64,000 bases of DNA. It comes from Marinobacter nanhaiticus D15-8W (GTDB taxonomy: Bacteria > Pseudomonadota > Gammaproteobacteria > Pseudomonadales > Oleiphilaceae). Shown here piece after piece: positions 9,012 through 21,028 of the stretch. The notes beneath the pieces were generated by a model. The model did not search any database and was not told where the DNA came from. It saw only the letters and a list, made by a program, of their open reading frames with translations. The DNA lies in assembly GCF_036511935.1 (NCBI RefSeq), contig NZ_AP028878.1, forward strand, positions 930,001 to 994,000, read 5' to 3'. A program made the translations under genes and the position numbers. Every line of letters begins with the position of its first letter. The stretch's first letter is position 1.

Positions 9012-9443
9012 ATGGCAAAGAAAATCGAAGCCTATATCAAGCTTCAGGTTGCGGCCGGTCAAGCTAACCCGAGCCCTCCCGTTGGTCCGGCGTTGGGTCA
9101 GCACGGTGTCAACATCATGGAGTTCTGTAAGGCGTTCAACGCGCAGACCCAGGGTATGGAACCAGGTCTGCCGACGCCTGTTGTTATCACTGTCTACAGT
9201 GATCGCAGCTTCACGTTTATCACCAAAACGCCGCCTGCGTCAGTCCTGCTGAAAAAGGCAGCTGGCCTCAAGAGCGGTTCAGCACGTCCGAACACCGACA
9301 AGGTCGGTACTGTAACCCGGGCGCAGCTTGAAGAAATTGCCAAGACCAAGGAGCCGGATCTGACGGCTGCCGACATGGACGCTGCAGTTCGCACGATTGC
9401 GGGTACTGCGCGTAGCATGGGTCTGAACGTGGAGGGTGTGTGA
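9012..9443 (+). CDS. rplK: 50S ribosomal protein L11
   Basis: Part of the GTPase-associated centre; binds 23S rRNA and is needed for RelA activation. 143 residues. The proline-rich N-domain ([19 protein letters not shown]) that thiostrepton contacts is intact, and the C-domain ends [20 protein letters not shown] precedes the start. It overlaps no gene but rplA begins 1 base after its stop, so the two are coupled as the L11 operon. Confidence 0.99.
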   Translation: MAKKIEAYIKLQVAAGQANPSPPVGPALGQHGVNIMEFCKAFNAQTQGMEPGLPTPVVITVYSDRSFTFITKTPPASVLLKKAAGLKSGSARPNTDKVGTVTRAQLEEIAKTKEPDLTAADMDAAVRTIAGTARSMGLNVEGV

Positions 9444-9444
9444 G

Positions 9445-10143
9445 ATGGCTAAGCTGAGCAAGCGTCAAAAGCTGATTCGTGAAAAAGTTGACTCCACACG
9501 TTCCTACTCGGTCGACGAGGCGGTAGCTCTGCTGGTTGAACTGGGCGGAAACGTCAAGTTCAAGGAGTCCATCGACGTGGCCGTGAATCTCGGCGTTGAT
9601 GCGCGTAAATCCGACCAGGTGGTTCGTAGCTCTACTGTTTTGCCGCACGGAACCGGCAAGTCTGTACGTGTTGCTGTCTTTACCCAGGGCGCCAATGCCG
9701 AGAAGGCAACGGCTGCCGGCGCGGACGTTGTGGGTATGGATGATCTGGCGGAAGAAGTTAAGAAAGGCAACATGGATTTTGACGTGGTTATCGCCACTCC
9801 GGATGCAATGCGTGTTGTTGGCCAGTTAGGTCAGATCCTGGGGCCGCGTGGCCTGATGCCGAACCCGAAGGTCGGTACCGTGACTCCAGATGTTGAAACG
9901 GCGGTAAAGAATGCCAAGGCGGGTCAGGTCCGTTACCGGACTGACAAGAACGGCATCATCCATGCCCCGTTGGGTAATGTTGAATTTCCTGCCCAGTCCA
10001 TCAAGGAAAACCTTGAAGCACTGGTCGCAGACCTGAAAAAGGCCAAGCCGTCCACGGCGAAGGGCGTTTACCTGAAGAAGGTAACTCTGTCCTCCACCAT
10101 GGGGCCGGGCCTCACTATCGATCAGAGCGGTCTGAGCATCTGA
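9445..10143 (+). CDS. rplA: 50S ribosomal protein L1
   Basis: Builds the L1 stalk that guides deacylated tRNA out of the E site, and in E. coli represses the L11 operon by binding its mRNA. 232 residues from the ATG at 9445; the frame is open back to a GTG at 9436 but the family starts MAKLSKR. The L1 signatures [17 protein letters not shown] and [10 protein letters not shown] are present. Confidence 0.99.
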   Translation: MAKLSKRQKLIREKVDSTRSYSVDEAVALLVELGGNVKFKESIDVAVNLGVDARKSDQVVRSSTVLPHGTGKSVRVAVFTQGANAEKATAAGADVVGMDDLAEEVKKGNMDFDVVIATPDAMRVVGQLGQILGPRGLMPNPKVGTVTPDVETAVKNAKAGQVRYRTDKNGIIHAPLGNVEFPAQSIKENLEALVADLKKAKPSTAKGVYLKKVTLSSTMGPGLTIDQSGLSI

Positions 10144-10184
10144 TCCCTGTTCGATAGAACCTTTGTAGTCTAGGCGGAAGCCAA

Positions 10185-10330
10185 GGCTGTCAAAGACCGC
10201 AGGCCCCCGAGGCGCCCATGGGCGCTAAAGGGTTAAAGCAACGCCTGCGCAGACGGTGTGAAGACGTTCTCTGAACCCAAACACCGTATGGCGCCCCGAA
10301 AGTACTGAATGGGTAAGGGATCTTCCTCGA
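10185..10330 (+). ncRNA. L10 leader: autoregulatory mRNA structure before rplJ
   Basis: The 254-base gap between rplA and rplJ holds nested pairing: GCAGGC (10199-10204) with GCCTGC (10243-10248), GCGCCC/GGGCGC (10212-10225), and ACGGTGT (10253-10259) with ACACCGT (10281-10287). The string GCCTGCGCAGACGGTGT resembles the E. coli L10-binding leader. In E. coli the L10-L12 complex binds this leader to repress rplJL translation. The limits given are approximate. Confidence 0.75.
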
Positions 10331-10397
10331 TATTCGGTGCTGATAGGGGCTGAGATGGGTTTGCTGACAGCTGTCAGCGAAATCAAGGAGAAATCCA

Positions 10398-10928
10398 GTG
10401 GCAATTCGACTCGAAGACAAGAAGGCGATCGTCGCTGAAGTCAACGAGACTGCCAGTGGTGCTCTGTCTGTGGTCCTGGCCGACTACCGTGGTATCACCT
10501 CCGGTGATATGACGACCCTGCGTGCCAAGGCTCGTGCCGAGCAGGTTCGCCTGAAGGTTGTGCGTAACAACCTGGCGAAGCGTGCGATTGAAGGTACCGA
10601 GTTCGAGTGCATCCGGGAAGCGTTGGTTGGTCCGACCATTCTGGCATTCTCAATGGAAGATCCGGGTGCGGCTGCGCGCCTGCTCAAGGATTTTGCCAAA
10701 GAGAAAGAGGTGTTCGAAATCAAAGGTCTGGCTGTCGGCGGTGAGCTGATGGGTGCAGACCAAATCGATCGCCTGGCCAAGCTTCCGACGCGTCACGAAG
10801 CGCTTACGATGCTGGCCGCCGTTACACAGGCACCGATCACCAAGCTGGCACGGACCCTCAACGAAATTCCGTCGAAGGTTACCCGTGCTGTTGCGGCAGT
10901 TCGCGACCAGAAGCAAGACGCTGCTTGA
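10398..10928 (+). CDS. rplJ: 50S ribosomal protein L10
   Basis: Anchors the L7/L12 dimers to the ribosomal stalk. 176 residues with a GTG start preceded by AAGGAG. The N-domain has [20 protein letters not shown] and [11 protein letters not shown], which bind 23S rRNA; the C-terminal helix carries the L12 docking sites. Expression is probably controlled by the leader just upstream. Confidence 0.99.
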   Translation: MAIRLEDKKAIVAEVNETASGALSVVLADYRGITSGDMTTLRAKARAEQVRLKVVRNNLAKRAIEGTEFECIREALVGPTILAFSMEDPGAAARLLKDFAKEKEVFEIKGLAVGGELMGADQIDRLAKLPTRHEALTMLAAVTQAPITKLARTLNEIPSKVTRAVAAVRDQKQDAA

Positions 10929-10967
10929 TTCTGTTGAATACGTTTTTTTTAACATTGGGAGAAAGTC

Positions 10968-11345
10968 ATGGCTCTGTCTAACGAAGACATTTTGAATGCA
11001 ATCGCCGAAATGAGCGTAATGGACGTTGTTGCGCTTGTTGAAGCTATGGAAGAGAAGTTCGGTGTTTCTGCTGCTGCAGCCGTTGCTGCTGCTCCGGCTG
11101 CTGCCGGTGGCGAAGCTGCCGCTGCTGAAGAGCAAACCGAATTTGACGTTGTTCTGACCGGTGCCGGTGAGAAGAAAGTTAACGTTATCAAGGCTGTTCG
11201 CGAACTGACAGGTCTGGGCCTGAAAGAAGCGAAGGAAATGGTTGATAGCGCTCCGTCCACCATCAAGGAAGCTGCTTCCAAGGACGACGCTGAAGAAGCC
11301 AAGAAGAAGCTTGAGGAAGCGGGCGCTTCAGTTGAGCTCAAGTAA
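10968..11345 (+). CDS. rplL: 50S ribosomal protein L7/L12
   Basis: Stalk protein that recruits EF-Tu and EF-G. 125 residues. An N-terminal dimerisation helix ([20 protein letters not shown]) leads into an Ala-rich hinge ([20 protein letters not shown]), then the factor-binding C-domain ([35 protein letters not shown]). Its high copy number relative to rpoBC fits the partial terminator downstream. Confidence 0.99.
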   Translation: MALSNEDILNAIAEMSVMDVVALVEAMEEKFGVSAAAAVAAAPAAAGGEAAAAEEQTEFDVVLTGAGEKKVNVIKAVRELTGLGLKEAKEMVDSAPSTIKEAASKDDAEEAKKKLEEAGASVELK

Positions 11346-11386
11346 GAGTTGGCTGTTGACCGCATAGGTGCCTTAGGCATGAAAAT

Positions 11387-11415
11387 GGCTGGTGGCAAGA
11401 GTCACCGGCCTTTTT
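11387..11415 (+). terminator. Attenuator-like hairpin between rplL and rpoB
   Basis: GGCTGGTG / CACCGGCC stem (8 bp, one G-T pair) with an 8-base loop, followed by TTTTTC. It has the position of the E. coli rplL-rpoB attenuator, which lets only a fraction of transcripts continue into rpoBC. Confidence 0.75.
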
Positions 11416-11547
11416 CTGTTGTATATGCTATAACCTACAGCCCGAGTCTTGTTCGAGACGGCGCAGTAAGCCGAGCAATTCGGCCCCGAAGCAGGTAAAT
11501 GTTTGCTTCTTGATACCAGGTATCAGGTCTAAAGCTGGGGAATGCAG

Positions 11548-14500
11548 ATGACTTACTCCTACACTGAGAAAAAGCGGATCCGCAAAGATTTTAGTAAATT
11601 GCCTTCCGTGATGGATGTCCCCTATTTGCTGTCTATTCAGCTCGATTCTTACCGGGATTTCCTCCAAATGGAAGCCGCTGCGGATGCGCGCCAGGAAACT
11701 GGTTTGCACGCGGCATTCAAATCCGTATTCCCGATTGTCAGTTACTCGGGCAACGCGGCGCTCGAATACGTGAGCTACCGCATTGGCGAGCCGGTATTTG
11801 ATGTCAAGGAATGTCAGCTGCGGGGCGTGACCTACGCTGCACCGCTGCGAGTGAAAGTTCGCCTGATTATTTACGACAAAGAGTCGTCCAATAAGGCGAT
11901 CAAGGATATTAAAGAGCAGGAAGTCTACATGGGCGAAATGCCCCTGATGACTGAGAACGGTACCTTCATTGTCAACGGTACTGAGCGCGTTATTGTTTCC
12001 CAGCTCCACCGTTCTCCGGGTGTGTTCTTCGATCATGACAAGGGCAAGACGCACTCTTCAGGCAAGCTGCTCTATTCAGCCCGGGTGATTCCTTACCGTG
12101 GTTCCTGGCTGGATTTCGAATTCGATCCGAAAGACAGCGTCTTTGTGCGGATCGACCGTCGCCGTAAACTGCCGGCCTCAATCCTGCTGCGTGCGCTGAA
12201 CTTTACCTCCGAGCAGATGCTGGAGATGTTCTTCGATACCAGCAAGTTCCGCGTGGGTGAAGAGACCTGCATGCTGGAACTGGTGCCGAGCCGTCTGCGT
12301 GGCGATATTGCGACTTTCGATATCAAGGACCCCGATGGCAGCGTCATTGTCGAAGAAGGTCGCCGCGTAACCGCGCGCCATATTCGTCAGCTGGAAAAAG
12401 CGGGTATCAGCGAGCTGGAGGTGCCGACTGCGTACCTGTACGGCCGCGTGACCGCGCGGGATATTGTCGATGAGTCCACCGGTGAGTTGATCCTCGAGTG
12501 CAATACCGAGCTGACCGAAGACTCCGTGGAGAAGCTCCTCAAGGCTGGCATCAAGGACCTTGAGACCCTCTACACCAATGATCTGGACTGCGGTCCGTTC
12601 ATGTCCGATACCCTGCGCAACGATCCGACCCGCAACCCGTTGGAAGCATTGGTCGAGATTTATCGCATGATGCGTCCGGGCGAACCGCCCACCAAGGAAT
12701 CGGCTGAGAATCTCTTCAATAACCTCTTCTTCTCCGAGGAGCGTTATGACCTGTCCTCGGTTGGCCGTATGAAGCTGAACCGTCGGCTAGGTCGGGAGGA
12801 GTCCACCGGTCAGGGCACCCTGACCAACGACGATATTATCGATGTGTTGAAAACGTTGATCGCGATCCGTAACGGTCAGGGTAACGTCGACGATATCGAC
12901 AACCTGGGTAACCGTCGTATCCGTTCGGTCGGCGAGATGGCTGAGAACCAGTTCCGCGTAGGTCTGGTTCGTGTTGAGCGGGCGGTCCGCGAGCGTCTGA
13001 GCCTGGCCGAGAGCGAAGGCTTGATGCCGCAGGACCTGATCAACGCCAAGCCGGTAGCGGCTGCCGTTAAGGAGTTCTTCGGTTCCAGTCAGTTGTCCCA
13101 GTTCATGGATCAGAACAACCCGCTGTCCGAGGTAACGCACAAGCGTCGTGTATCGGCCCTTGGTCCCGGTGGTTTGACCCGTGAACGTGCCGGCTTCGAG
13201 GTGCGTGACGTTCATCCGACCCACTACGGTCGCGTATGTCCGATCGAGACCCCTGAAGGTCCGAACATCGGTCTGATCAATTCGCTGGCAACATACGCCC
13301 GTACTAACTCCTACGGTTTCCTCGAGTCACCGTACCGGAAGGTTGTAGATGGGCTGGTTACCGACGATATCCAATACCTGTCGGCGATTGAAGAAAGCAA
13401 CTACGTGATCGCCCAGGCGAGTGCGGCAACCGACGAGAACGGCAAGCTGGTCGACGAACTGGTCACCGTGCGGCACCAGAACGAGTTCACCGTAACTCCG
13501 CCGGAGAACGTCAACTTCATGGACGTGTCCCCGCGTCAGGTGGTTTCGGTTGCGGCGTCGCTGATCCCGTTCCTCGAGCACGATGACGCAAACCGGGCGC
13601 TGATGGGTTCGAACATGCAGCGTCAGGCGGTTCCGACCCTGCGTGCCGAGAAGCCTCTCGTAGGTACGGGTATCGAGCGTATCGTTGCCCAGGACTCCGG
13701 TGTCTGTGTGACTGCCCGCCGTGGCGGTACCGTTGAGAGCGTGGACGCGGCCCGTATCGTTATCCGTGTTAACGACGACGAGACTGAAGCCGGTGATGCC
13801 GGTGTGGATATCTATAACCTGACCAAGTACACCCGTTCCAACCAGAACACGTGTATCAACCAGCGGTCCATCGTTAAGCAGGGTGACAACATCGCCCGCG
13901 GCGACGTGCTGGCCGACGGTCCGTCCGTCGACCTGGGTGAGCTGGCACTGGGTCAGAACATGCGCATCGCGTTCATGCCCTGGAACGGCTACAACTTCGA
14001 GGACTCCATCCTGGTGTCTGAGAAAGTGGTCCAGGAGGATCGCTTTACAACGATCCATATCCAGGAACTGACCTGTGTGGCTCGCGATACCAAGCTGGGT
14101 AGCGAGGAAATTACCGCGGATATTCCGAACGTTGGTGAAAGTGCGCTGTCCAAGCTGGACGAATCCGGCATCGTGTACATCGGTGCTGAAGTTGGCCCCG
14201 GTGACATCCTGGTGGGCAAGGTGACGCCGAAGGGCGAAACCCAGCTCACGCCGGAGGAAAAGCTGCTGCGTGCCATCTTCGGTGAGAAGGCGTCCGACGT
14301 GAAGGACACCTCCTCTCGAGTGCCGACCGGTACGCGTGGTACGGTCATCGACGTACAGGTCTTCACCCGTGACGGTATCGAAAAGGACCAGCGCGCGCTG
14401 TCCATCGAGAAGGACCAGCTCGACCAGTTCCGCAAGGACCTGAAAGACGAGTACCGCATTGTCGAAGGCGCCACTTATGAGCGTCTGACCAGTGCCCTGA

Positions 14501-15624
14501 AGGATCAGGAAGTGATCAGCGGTCCTGGGTTGAAGAAAGGTGCCAAGCTGGATGAGGCGTTTCTCGCTGAATTGCCGCGGGACGACTGGTTCAAGCTGCG
14601 GATGAAGGACGAGGGGCTCAACGAGCTGCTCGAGAAATCAGAGCAAGGCCTGGAAGACCGTCGCAAGGTTCACGAAGAGCGTTTCGACGACAAGAAGCGC
14701 AAGCTTCAGCAAGGCGACGACCTGGCACCGGGCGTACTGAAAATCGTCAAGGTTTACCTGGCGATCAAGCGTCGCATCCAACCGGGCGACAAAATGGCCG
14801 GCCGTCATGGTAACAAGGGTGTTATCTCCGCCGTGATGCCGATTGAAGATATGCCATACGACGAGCAGGGCAACCCGGTCGACGTGGTTCTGAACCCGCT
14901 GGGCGTACCTTCGCGGATGAACGTCGGTCAGGTGCTGGAGACACACCTGGGCGCCGCGGCGAAGGGCCTGGGTCACAAGATCAATGCGATGATCGAGTCC
15001 CAGAAGAAGGTCGCGGAACTCCGCAACTTGCTGGGCGAGATCTACAACCACAGCGACAAGACATTCCCGGTACCTCTGGAGTCGCTGTCGGATGACGAAA
15101 TCATGGAGCTGGCCAGTAACCTGCGCGAAGGTGTCCCCATGGCGACCGCGGTCTTCGACGGTGCCAAGGAAGAGGAAGTCAAGCGCATGCTGGAACTGGC
15201 GGACATGAGCACCAGCGGCCAGATCACGCTGTACGACGGCCGTACTGGTGATGAATTCGATCGCCCGGTAACCGTGGGTTACATGTACATGCTCAAGCTG
15301 AACCACCTGATCGATGACAAGATGCACGCCCGTTCCACCGGGTCGTACAGTCTTGTAACCCAGCAGCCGCTGGGTGGTAAGGCGCAGTTCGGTGGCCAGC
15401 GCTTCGGTGAGATGGAAGTCTGGGCCCTTGAGGCCTATGGCGCAGCTTACACGCTGCAGGAAATGCTCACCGTCAAGTCTGACGACGTGAACGGTCGGAC
15501 CAAAATGTACAAGAACATTGTCGATGGCGACCATCGGATGGAGCCGGGTATGCCCGAGTCCTTCAACGTTCTTGTCAAGGAAATTCGCTCGCTGGGTATC
15601 GACATCGAGCTGGAGTCCGACTGA
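11548..15624 (+). CDS. rpoB: RNA polymerase subunit beta
   Basis: Catalytic beta subunit, 1358 residues from the ATG at 11548; an ATG two codons earlier (11542) is possible, but [15 protein letters not shown] is the usual start and the GGGGA at 11537-11541 favours it. The rifampicin pocket is wild type: [20 protein letters not shown], then [12 protein letters not shown]. Other signatures include [12 protein letters not shown], the [12 protein letters not shown] motif near the active site, and the C-terminal [19 protein letters not shown]. It is followed after 77 bases by rpoC. Confidence 0.99.
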   Translation: MTYSYTEKKRIRKDFSKLPSVMDVPYLLSIQLDSYRDFLQMEAAADARQETGLHAAFKSVFPIVSYSGNAALEYVSYRIGEPVFDVKECQLRGVTYAAPLRVKVRLIIYDKESSNKAIKDIKEQEVYMGEMPLMTENGTFIVNGTERVIVSQLHRSPGVFFDHDKGKTHSSGKLLYSARVIPYRGSWLDFEFDPKDSVFVRIDRRRKLPASILLRALNFTSEQMLEMFFDTSKFRVGEETCMLELVPSRLRGDIATFDIKDPDGSVIVEEGRRVTARHIRQLEKAGISELEVPTAYLYGRVTARDIVDESTGELILECNTELTEDSVEKLLKAGIKDLETLYTNDLDCGPFMSDTLRNDPTRNPLEALVEIYRMMRPGEPPTKESAENLFNNLFFSEERYDLSSVGRMKLNRRLGREESTGQGTLTNDDIIDVLKTLIAIRNGQGNVDDIDNLGNRRIRSVGEMAENQFRVGLVRVERAVRERLSLAESEGLMPQDLINAKPVAAAVKEFFGSSQLSQFMDQNNPLSEVTHKRRVSALGPGGLTRERAGFEVRDVHPTHYGRVCPIETPEGPNIGLINSLATYARTNSYGFLESPYRKVVDGLVTDDIQYLSAIEESNYVIAQASAATDENGKLVDELVTVRHQNEFTVTPPENVNFMDVSPRQVVSVAASLIPFLEHDDANRALMGSNMQRQAVPTLRAEKPLVGTGIERIVAQDSGVCVTARRGGTVESVDAARIVIRVNDDETEAGDAGVDIYNLTKYTRSNQNTCINQRSIVKQGDNIARGDVLADGPSVDLGELALGQNMRIAFMPWNGYNFEDSILVSEKVVQEDRFTTIHIQELTCVARDTKLGSEEITADIPNVGESALSKLDESGIVYIGAEVGPGDILVGKVTPKGETQLTPEEKLLRAIFGEKASDVKDTSSRVPTGTRGTVIDVQVFTRDGIEKDQRALSIEKDQLDQFRKDLKDEYRIVEGATYERLTSALKDQEVISGPGLKKGAKLDEAFLAELPRDDWFKLRMKDEGLNELLEKSEQGLEDRRKVHEERFDDKKRKLQQGDDLAPGVLKIVKVYLAIKRRIQPGDKMAGRHGNKGVISAVMPIEDMPYDEQGNPVDVVLNPLGVPSRMNVGQVLETHLGAAAKGLGHKINAMIESQKKVAELRNLLGEIYNHSDKTFPVPLESLSDDEIMELASNLREGVPMATAVFDGAKEEEVKRMLELADMSTSGQITLYDGRTGDEFDRPVTVGYMYMLKLNHLIDDKMHARSTGSYSLVTQQPLGGKAQFGGQRFGEMEVWALEAYGAAYTLQEMLTVKSDDVNGRTKMYKNIVDGDHRMEPGMPESFNVLVKEIRSLGIDIELESD

Positions 15625-15701
15625 GCCGAATTGTTTTTTGGCAGCGTGAGCGGGCACGCCCAGTGCCCGCCCGAGATTAACGCCATCCGGAGCTGTTACT
15701 G

Positions 15702-18700
15702 ATGAAAGATTTGCTGAATCTTCTCAAGAGCCAGAACCAGAAGCAGGAGTTCGACGCCATCCGAATCGGATTGGCTTCTCCTGACATGATTCGTTCATGG
15801 TCCTTCGGTGAAGTGAAAAAGCCGGAGACCATCAACTACCGTACGTTCAAACCTGAGCGTGACGGTCTTTTCTGCGCCAAGATCTTTGGTCCGATCAAGG
15901 ACTACGAGTGCCTGTGTGGTAAGTACAAGCGTCTGAAGCACCGTGGCGTCATCTGTGAAAAGTGCGGCGTTGAAGTTGCGCTTGCCAACGTCCGTCGCGA
16001 GCGCATGGGACACATCGAGCTCGCCAGCCCGGTGGCCCATATCTGGTTCCTCAAGTCGCTGCCGTCGCGCATCGGCCTGATGCTGGATATGACCCTGCGT
16101 GATATCGAGCGCGTGCTGTACTTCGAGTCCTTTATCGTTATCGAGCCGGGCATGACCACTCTGGAGCGTGGCCAGCTGCTGAATGACGAACAGTACTACG
16201 AAGCGCTGGAGGAGTTCGGTGACGAGTTCGATGCCCGCATGGGGGCTGAAGCCGTTAAGGCCCTGCTGGAAGATATCGACCTCCAGGGCGAAGTCGACCA
16301 GCTGCGCGAGGAAATTCCGCAGACTAACTCCGAAACCAAGATCAAGAAGCTGAGCAAACGCTTGAAGTTGCTCGAAGCGTTCCTGTTCTCCGGTAACCGT
16401 CCGGGCGACATGATCATGACCGTACTTCCGGTCCTGCCGCCGGATCTGCGTCCGCTGGTGCCGCTCGATGGCGGTCGTTTCGCAACGTCCGACCTGAACG
16501 ACCTGTACCGCCGGGTTATCAACCGCAACAACCGCCTCAAGCGCCTGCTCGAGCTCAACGCGCCGGATATTATCGTGCGCAACGAAAAGCGGATGCTGCA
16601 GGAAGCGGTTGACGCGCTGCTGGACAACGGTCGTCGCGGCCGTGCCATTACCGGTACCAACAAGCGTCCGCTGAAGTCCCTGGCTGACATGATTAAGGGT
16701 AAGCAGGGCCGTTTCCGCCAGAACCTCTTGGGTAAGCGGGTCGACTATTCCGGTCGTTCGGTTATCGTGGTCGGTCCGTACCTTCGGCTGCACCAGTGTG
16801 GTCTGCCCAAAAAGATGGCGCTGGAGCTGTTCAAGCCCTTCATCTTTGCCAAGCTCGAGCACCGTGGACTGGCGACCACGATCAAGGCGGCCAAGAAGAT
16901 GGTTGAGCGCGAGGAAGCCGTGGTCTGGGACATCTTGGACGAGGTTATCCGCGAGCATCCGATCCTGCTGAACCGTGCGCCGACCCTGCACCGTCTGGGT
17001 ATCCAGGCGTTTGAGCCGGTGCTGATCGAAGGTAAGGCCATCCAGCTGCACCCGCTGGTCTGTGCGGCCTACAACGCCGACTTCGACGGTGACCAGATGG
17101 CGGTCCACGTACCGCTGACCCTGGAAGCCCAGCTCGAAGCCCGTGCGCTGATGATGTCCACCAACAACGTGCTGTCGCCGGCTAACGGTGAGCCAATCAT
17201 CGTGCCGTCCCAGGATGTTGTACTGGGTCTGTACTACATGACTCGTGAGCGCAAGAACGCTCAGGGTGAAGGCCGTGTTTTCGCCGATACCAAGGAAGTT
17301 CATCGTGCCTACGGTGCCGGCAAAGTGGATCTTCAGGCCAAGATCAAGGTTCGCGTCAAGGAAGTCGTGCGCGACGAGGAAACCGGCGAGTTGAGTGAAA
17401 GCTACAACATCGTCGACACCACCGTCGGTCGTGCGTTGCTGTTCGATATCGTGCCGGATGGTATGCCGTTCGAGATCGTCAACAAGCCGATGGTCAAGAA
17501 GGCAATCTCCAACCTGATCAACGTGTGCTACCGCACCGTGGGTCTGAAGGAGTCTGTCATCTTCGCCGACCAACTGATGTACACCGGTTTCCATTATGCA
17601 ACCGTGTCTGGTACGTCCATCGGCGTGAACGACTTCGAAATTCCGCCCGAGAAGTACGAGATGATCAGTGCGGCAGAGGACGAGGTACTGGAGATCGAAT
17701 CCCAGTATGCCTCTGGTCTGCTGACGCAGGGCGAGAAGTACAACAAGGTGATCGACATCTGGTCCCGTGCCAATGACAAGGTGTCCAAGGCGATGATGGA
17801 GCGCCTCTCGAAAGAAGAGGTGTTCGATGCGGAAGGCAAGCCGCTCAAGGATGACGATGGCGAAACGGTTTACCAGGAGTCTTTCAACTCCGTCTACATG
17901 ATGGCAGATTCCGGTGCGCGGGGTTCCGCTGCCCAGATCCGTCAGTTGGCCGGTATGCGGGGGTTGATGGCGAAGCCGGATGGCTCGATCATCGAGACGC
18001 CGATCACTGCGAACTTCCGTGAAGGTCTGAACGTACTCCAGTACTTCATCTCGACCCACGGTGCGCGTAAGGGTTTGGCTGATACCGCACTGAAGACCGC
18101 GAACTCCGGTTACCTGACCCGTCGTCTGGTGGATGTCTCCCAGGATCTGGTGGTGACCGAAAATGATTGCGGCACCGACGAAGGTCTGTTGATGACGCCG
18201 CACATCGAAGGCGGCGACGTTGTCGTACCGCTGGGCGATCGTGTGCTGGGTCGAGTTACCGCGCGTGATGTTTTCACGCCGACCGACAAGGAAAACGCTG
18301 TCGTACCGTCAGGTACGCTGCTGGACGAGAAGACCATCGAAATGGTCGAGCGTGCCGGTGTGGATGAGATCTGGGTGCGCTCTGCGATCACCTGTGACAC
18401 CAAGCACGGCGTCTGCTCCATGTGTTACGGACGCGACCTGGCACGTGGTCACCAGGTTAACGTCGGTGAGGCCGTCGGTGTCATCGCAGCCCAGTCCATC
18501 GGCGAGCCGGGTACCCAGCTGACGATGCGGACGTTCCACATCGGTGGCGCGGCGAGCCGGGCGTCTGCGGTGGACAACATCCAGGTCAAGCATGGTGGTA
18601 CCGTGCGTCTGCACAACCTGAAGTCCATCGAGAAGGCTGACGGTACGTTGGTCGTGGTCTCGCGTTCTTCTGCGTTGGCAATCGCCGACGAGCAGGGTCG

Positions 18701-19916
18701 TGAACGTGAGTGGTACAAGCTGCCTTACGGCGCCATGCTGTCGGTGAAGCAGGGCGATGTGGTGGATGCCGGCGCAGTTGTCGCCAAGTGGGACCCGCAT
18801 ACCCACCCAATCATCGCTGAAGGGAACGGGACGGCGCAGTTCGTCGGTATGGACCAGGGCATCACTGTCCGCACCCAGACTGATGAAATGACTGGCTTGT
18901 CCACGGTTCAGGTAATTGACCCGAAAGAGCGTCCTGCAGCGGGCAAAGACATCCGTCCGATGATCCAGTTGGTCGATGAGAAGGGTGAGGAAATCGTTCT
19001 GCCAGGCGGCAGCCCGGCGCAGTACTTCCTGCCGGCTAACGCGCTGGTCACCCTGAGCAACGGGGGCAAGGTCGAAATTGGTGATGTTGTTGCCCGTATC
19101 CCACAGGAAAGCTCGAAGACCCGGGATATCACCGGTGGTCTGCCGCGGGTTGCCGACTTGTTCGAGGCGCGTCGTCCGAAGGAGCCGTCCATTCTGGCGG
19201 AAATCACCGGTACCGTGTCCTTCGGTAAAGAGACCAAGGGTAAGAAACGTCTGGTGATCACGCCGAAGGATGGCGATCCGTACGAGGTGTTGATTCCGAA
19301 GTATCGCCAGCTCAACGTCTTCGAAGGTGAGACTGTTGAAAAGGGCGAGGTTATCGCGGATGGTCCTTCCAACCCGCACGATATCCTGCGCCTGCTGGGT
19401 GTGGTGGAACTCGCCAAGTACATCACCAACGAGATCCAGGACGTCTACCGCCTGCAGGGCGTTGTGATCAACGACAAGCACATCGAGGTTATCGTACGTC
19501 AGATGTTGCGTAAGGTTGAGATCATCGACGCGGGCGATACCGCCTTTATCGCCGGTGACAACGTTGAGTACCACCAGGTGATCGAAGAGAACGCCAAGGC
19601 AGATGCCGAAGACAAGCAGCCGGCCAAGTTCGAGCGCCTGCTCCTCGGTATTACCAAGGCATCCCTGGCGACCGACTCCTTCATCTCGGCGGCGTCGTTC
19701 CAGGAAACCACCCGCGTGCTCACCGAGGGCGCGGTCACGGGCAAGCGGGATTATCTGCGCGGCTTGAAGGAAAACGTTGTCGTAGGCCGACTGATTCCGG
19801 CAGGTACCGGTCTCGCCTATCACAGCGAGCGTCGTCGCAAGCGCGATACTGCTGAAAGCCAGGGTGTAACGGCTGAAGATGTGGTAGAAGCGCTGAGCGC
19901 GGAGCTGAATCGCTAG
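15702..19916 (+). CDS. rpoC: RNA polymerase subunit beta'
   Basis: 1404 residues. An N-terminal zinc ribbon is visible (CLCGKYK, then CEKCGVE), as is the active-site [12 protein letters not shown] with its three Asp that hold Mg2+. The trigger loop/bridge helix region includes [20 protein letters not shown], and the second zinc site has [15 protein letters not shown]. The C-terminus is complete ([14 protein letters not shown]). It is the last gene of the beta operon, and the rpsL promoter follows within 50 bases. Confidence 0.99.
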   Translation: MKDLLNLLKSQNQKQEFDAIRIGLASPDMIRSWSFGEVKKPETINYRTFKPERDGLFCAKIFGPIKDYECLCGKYKRLKHRGVICEKCGVEVALANVRRERMGHIELASPVAHIWFLKSLPSRIGLMLDMTLRDIERVLYFESFIVIEPGMTTLERGQLLNDEQYYEALEEFGDEFDARMGAEAVKALLEDIDLQGEVDQLREEIPQTNSETKIKKLSKRLKLLEAFLFSGNRPGDMIMTVLPVLPPDLRPLVPLDGGRFATSDLNDLYRRVINRNNRLKRLLELNAPDIIVRNEKRMLQEAVDALLDNGRRGRAITGTNKRPLKSLADMIKGKQGRFRQNLLGKRVDYSGRSVIVVGPYLRLHQCGLPKKMALELFKPFIFAKLEHRGLATTIKAAKKMVEREEAVVWDILDEVIREHPILLNRAPTLHRLGIQAFEPVLIEGKAIQLHPLVCAAYNADFDGDQMAVHVPLTLEAQLEARALMMSTNNVLSPANGEPIIVPSQDVVLGLYYMTRERKNAQGEGRVFADTKEVHRAYGAGKVDLQAKIKVRVKEVVRDEETGELSESYNIVDTTVGRALLFDIVPDGMPFEIVNKPMVKKAISNLINVCYRTVGLKESVIFADQLMYTGFHYATVSGTSIGVNDFEIPPEKYEMISAAEDEVLEIESQYASGLLTQGEKYNKVIDIWSRANDKVSKAMMERLSKEEVFDAEGKPLKDDDGETVYQESFNSVYMMADSGARGSAAQIRQLAGMRGLMAKPDGSIIETPITANFREGLNVLQYFISTHGARKGLADTALKTANSGYLTRRLVDVSQDLVVTENDCGTDEGLLMTPHIEGGDVVVPLGDRVLGRVTARDVFTPTDKENAVVPSGTLLDEKTIEMVERAGVDEIWVRSAITCDTKHGVCSMCYGRDLARGHQVNVGEAVGVIAAQSIGEPGTQLTMRTFHIGGAASRASAVDNIQVKHGGTVRLHNLKSIEKADGTLVVVSRSSALAIADEQGREREWYKLPYGAMLSVKQGDVVDAGAVVAKWDPHTHPIIAEGNGTAQFVGMDQGITVRTQTDEMTGLSTVQVIDPKERPAAGKDIRPMIQLVDEKGEEIVLPGGSPAQYFLPANALVTLSNGGKVEIGDVVARIPQESSKTRDITGGLPRVADLFEARRPKEPSILAEITGTVSFGKETKGKKRLVITPKDGDPYEVLIPKYRQLNVFEGETVEKGEVIADGPSNPHDILRLLGVVELAKYITNEIQDVYRLQGVVINDKHIEVIVRQMLRKVEIIDAGDTAFIAGDNVEYHQVIEENAKADAEDKQPAKFERLLLGITKASLATDSFISAASFQETTRVLTEGAVTGKRDYLRGLKENVVVGRLIPAGTGLAYHSERRRKRDTAESQGVTAEDVVEALSAELNR

Positions 19917-19964
19917 GTCCGGAAAGTACGGATATAGCGATTGGTCAAAAAGGAAGCAGTCTTC

Positions 19965-19993
19965 TTGACTGACCTGGGACGCAGGCTTACACT
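19965..19993 (+). promoter_or_regulatory. Sigma-70 promoter for the str operon
   Basis: TTGACT (19965-19970), 17-base spacer, TACACT (19988-19993), then a GC-rich discriminator TGCGTCCC. Start of transcription is expected near 20000, about 57 bases before rpsL. The promoter lies inside a hairpin (see the terminator entry). Confidence 0.7.
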
Positions 19994-20009
19994 TGCGTCC
20001 CTTAATTTT
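19976..20009 (+). terminator. Possible rpoC terminator overlapping the rpsL promoter
   Basis: Perfect 8-bp stem GGGACGCA / TGCGTCCC with a 10-base loop, followed by the moderate U tract TTAATTTT. The -10 element sits in the loop. It may end the beta-operon transcript; the weak T tract makes this uncertain. Confidence 0.5.
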
Positions 20010-20056
20010 GCCCCTCGGGGCGATGTCAATGATCCAGTATTTTGGAGTTTGCTTAC

Positions 20057-20431
20057 ATGGCAACGATTAATCAGTTGGTACGTAAGCCTCGTAAACGCAA
20101 AGTGGCGAAGAGCGACGTGCCGGCGCTTCAGAGCTGCCCGCAGCGTCGGGGTGTATGTACTCGTGTATACACCACCACGCCGAAGAAGCCGAACTCAGCA
20201 CTGCGTAAAGTGTGCCGTGTTCGTCTGACCAACGGTTACGAGGTGTCTTCCTATATCGGTGGTGAAGGCCACAACCTGCAGGAGCACAGTGTTGTTCTGA
20301 TCCGCGGCGGTCGTGTAAAGGACTTGCCGGGTGTTCGTTATCACACAGTGCGCGGTACGTTGGACACCCAGGGTGTGCAGAACCGTAAGCAGGGCCGTTC
20401 CAAGTACGGTACTAAACGACCCAAGTCCTGA
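20057..20431 (+). CDS. rpsL: 30S ribosomal protein S12
   Basis: Decoding-site protein, 124 residues as in E. coli. The ATG at 20057 is chosen over an upstream TTG at 20042. Lys43 in [12 protein letters not shown] and the Lys/Pro pair of [13 protein letters not shown] are the wild-type streptomycin-sensitive residues. First gene of the str operon. Confidence 0.99.
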   Translation: MATINQLVRKPRKRKVAKSDVPALQSCPQRRGVCTRVYTTTPKKPNSALRKVCRVRLTNGYEVSSYIGGEGHNLQEHSVVLIRGGRVKDLPGVRYHTVRGTLDTQGVQNRKQGRSKYGTKRPKS

Positions 20432-20443
20432 TTTCCCTAGCGG

Positions 20444-21010
<567 letters not shown>

Positions 21011-21028
21011 TAAGCCGAGGTTTTTACT

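Noticed and set aside
15795..18203. 802-codon open frame on the minus strand inside rpoC
   Set aside because: Exact antisense to a conserved gene; the GC-rich codon use of highly expressed genes removes stops from the opposite strand. The product is low-complexity and has no start context.
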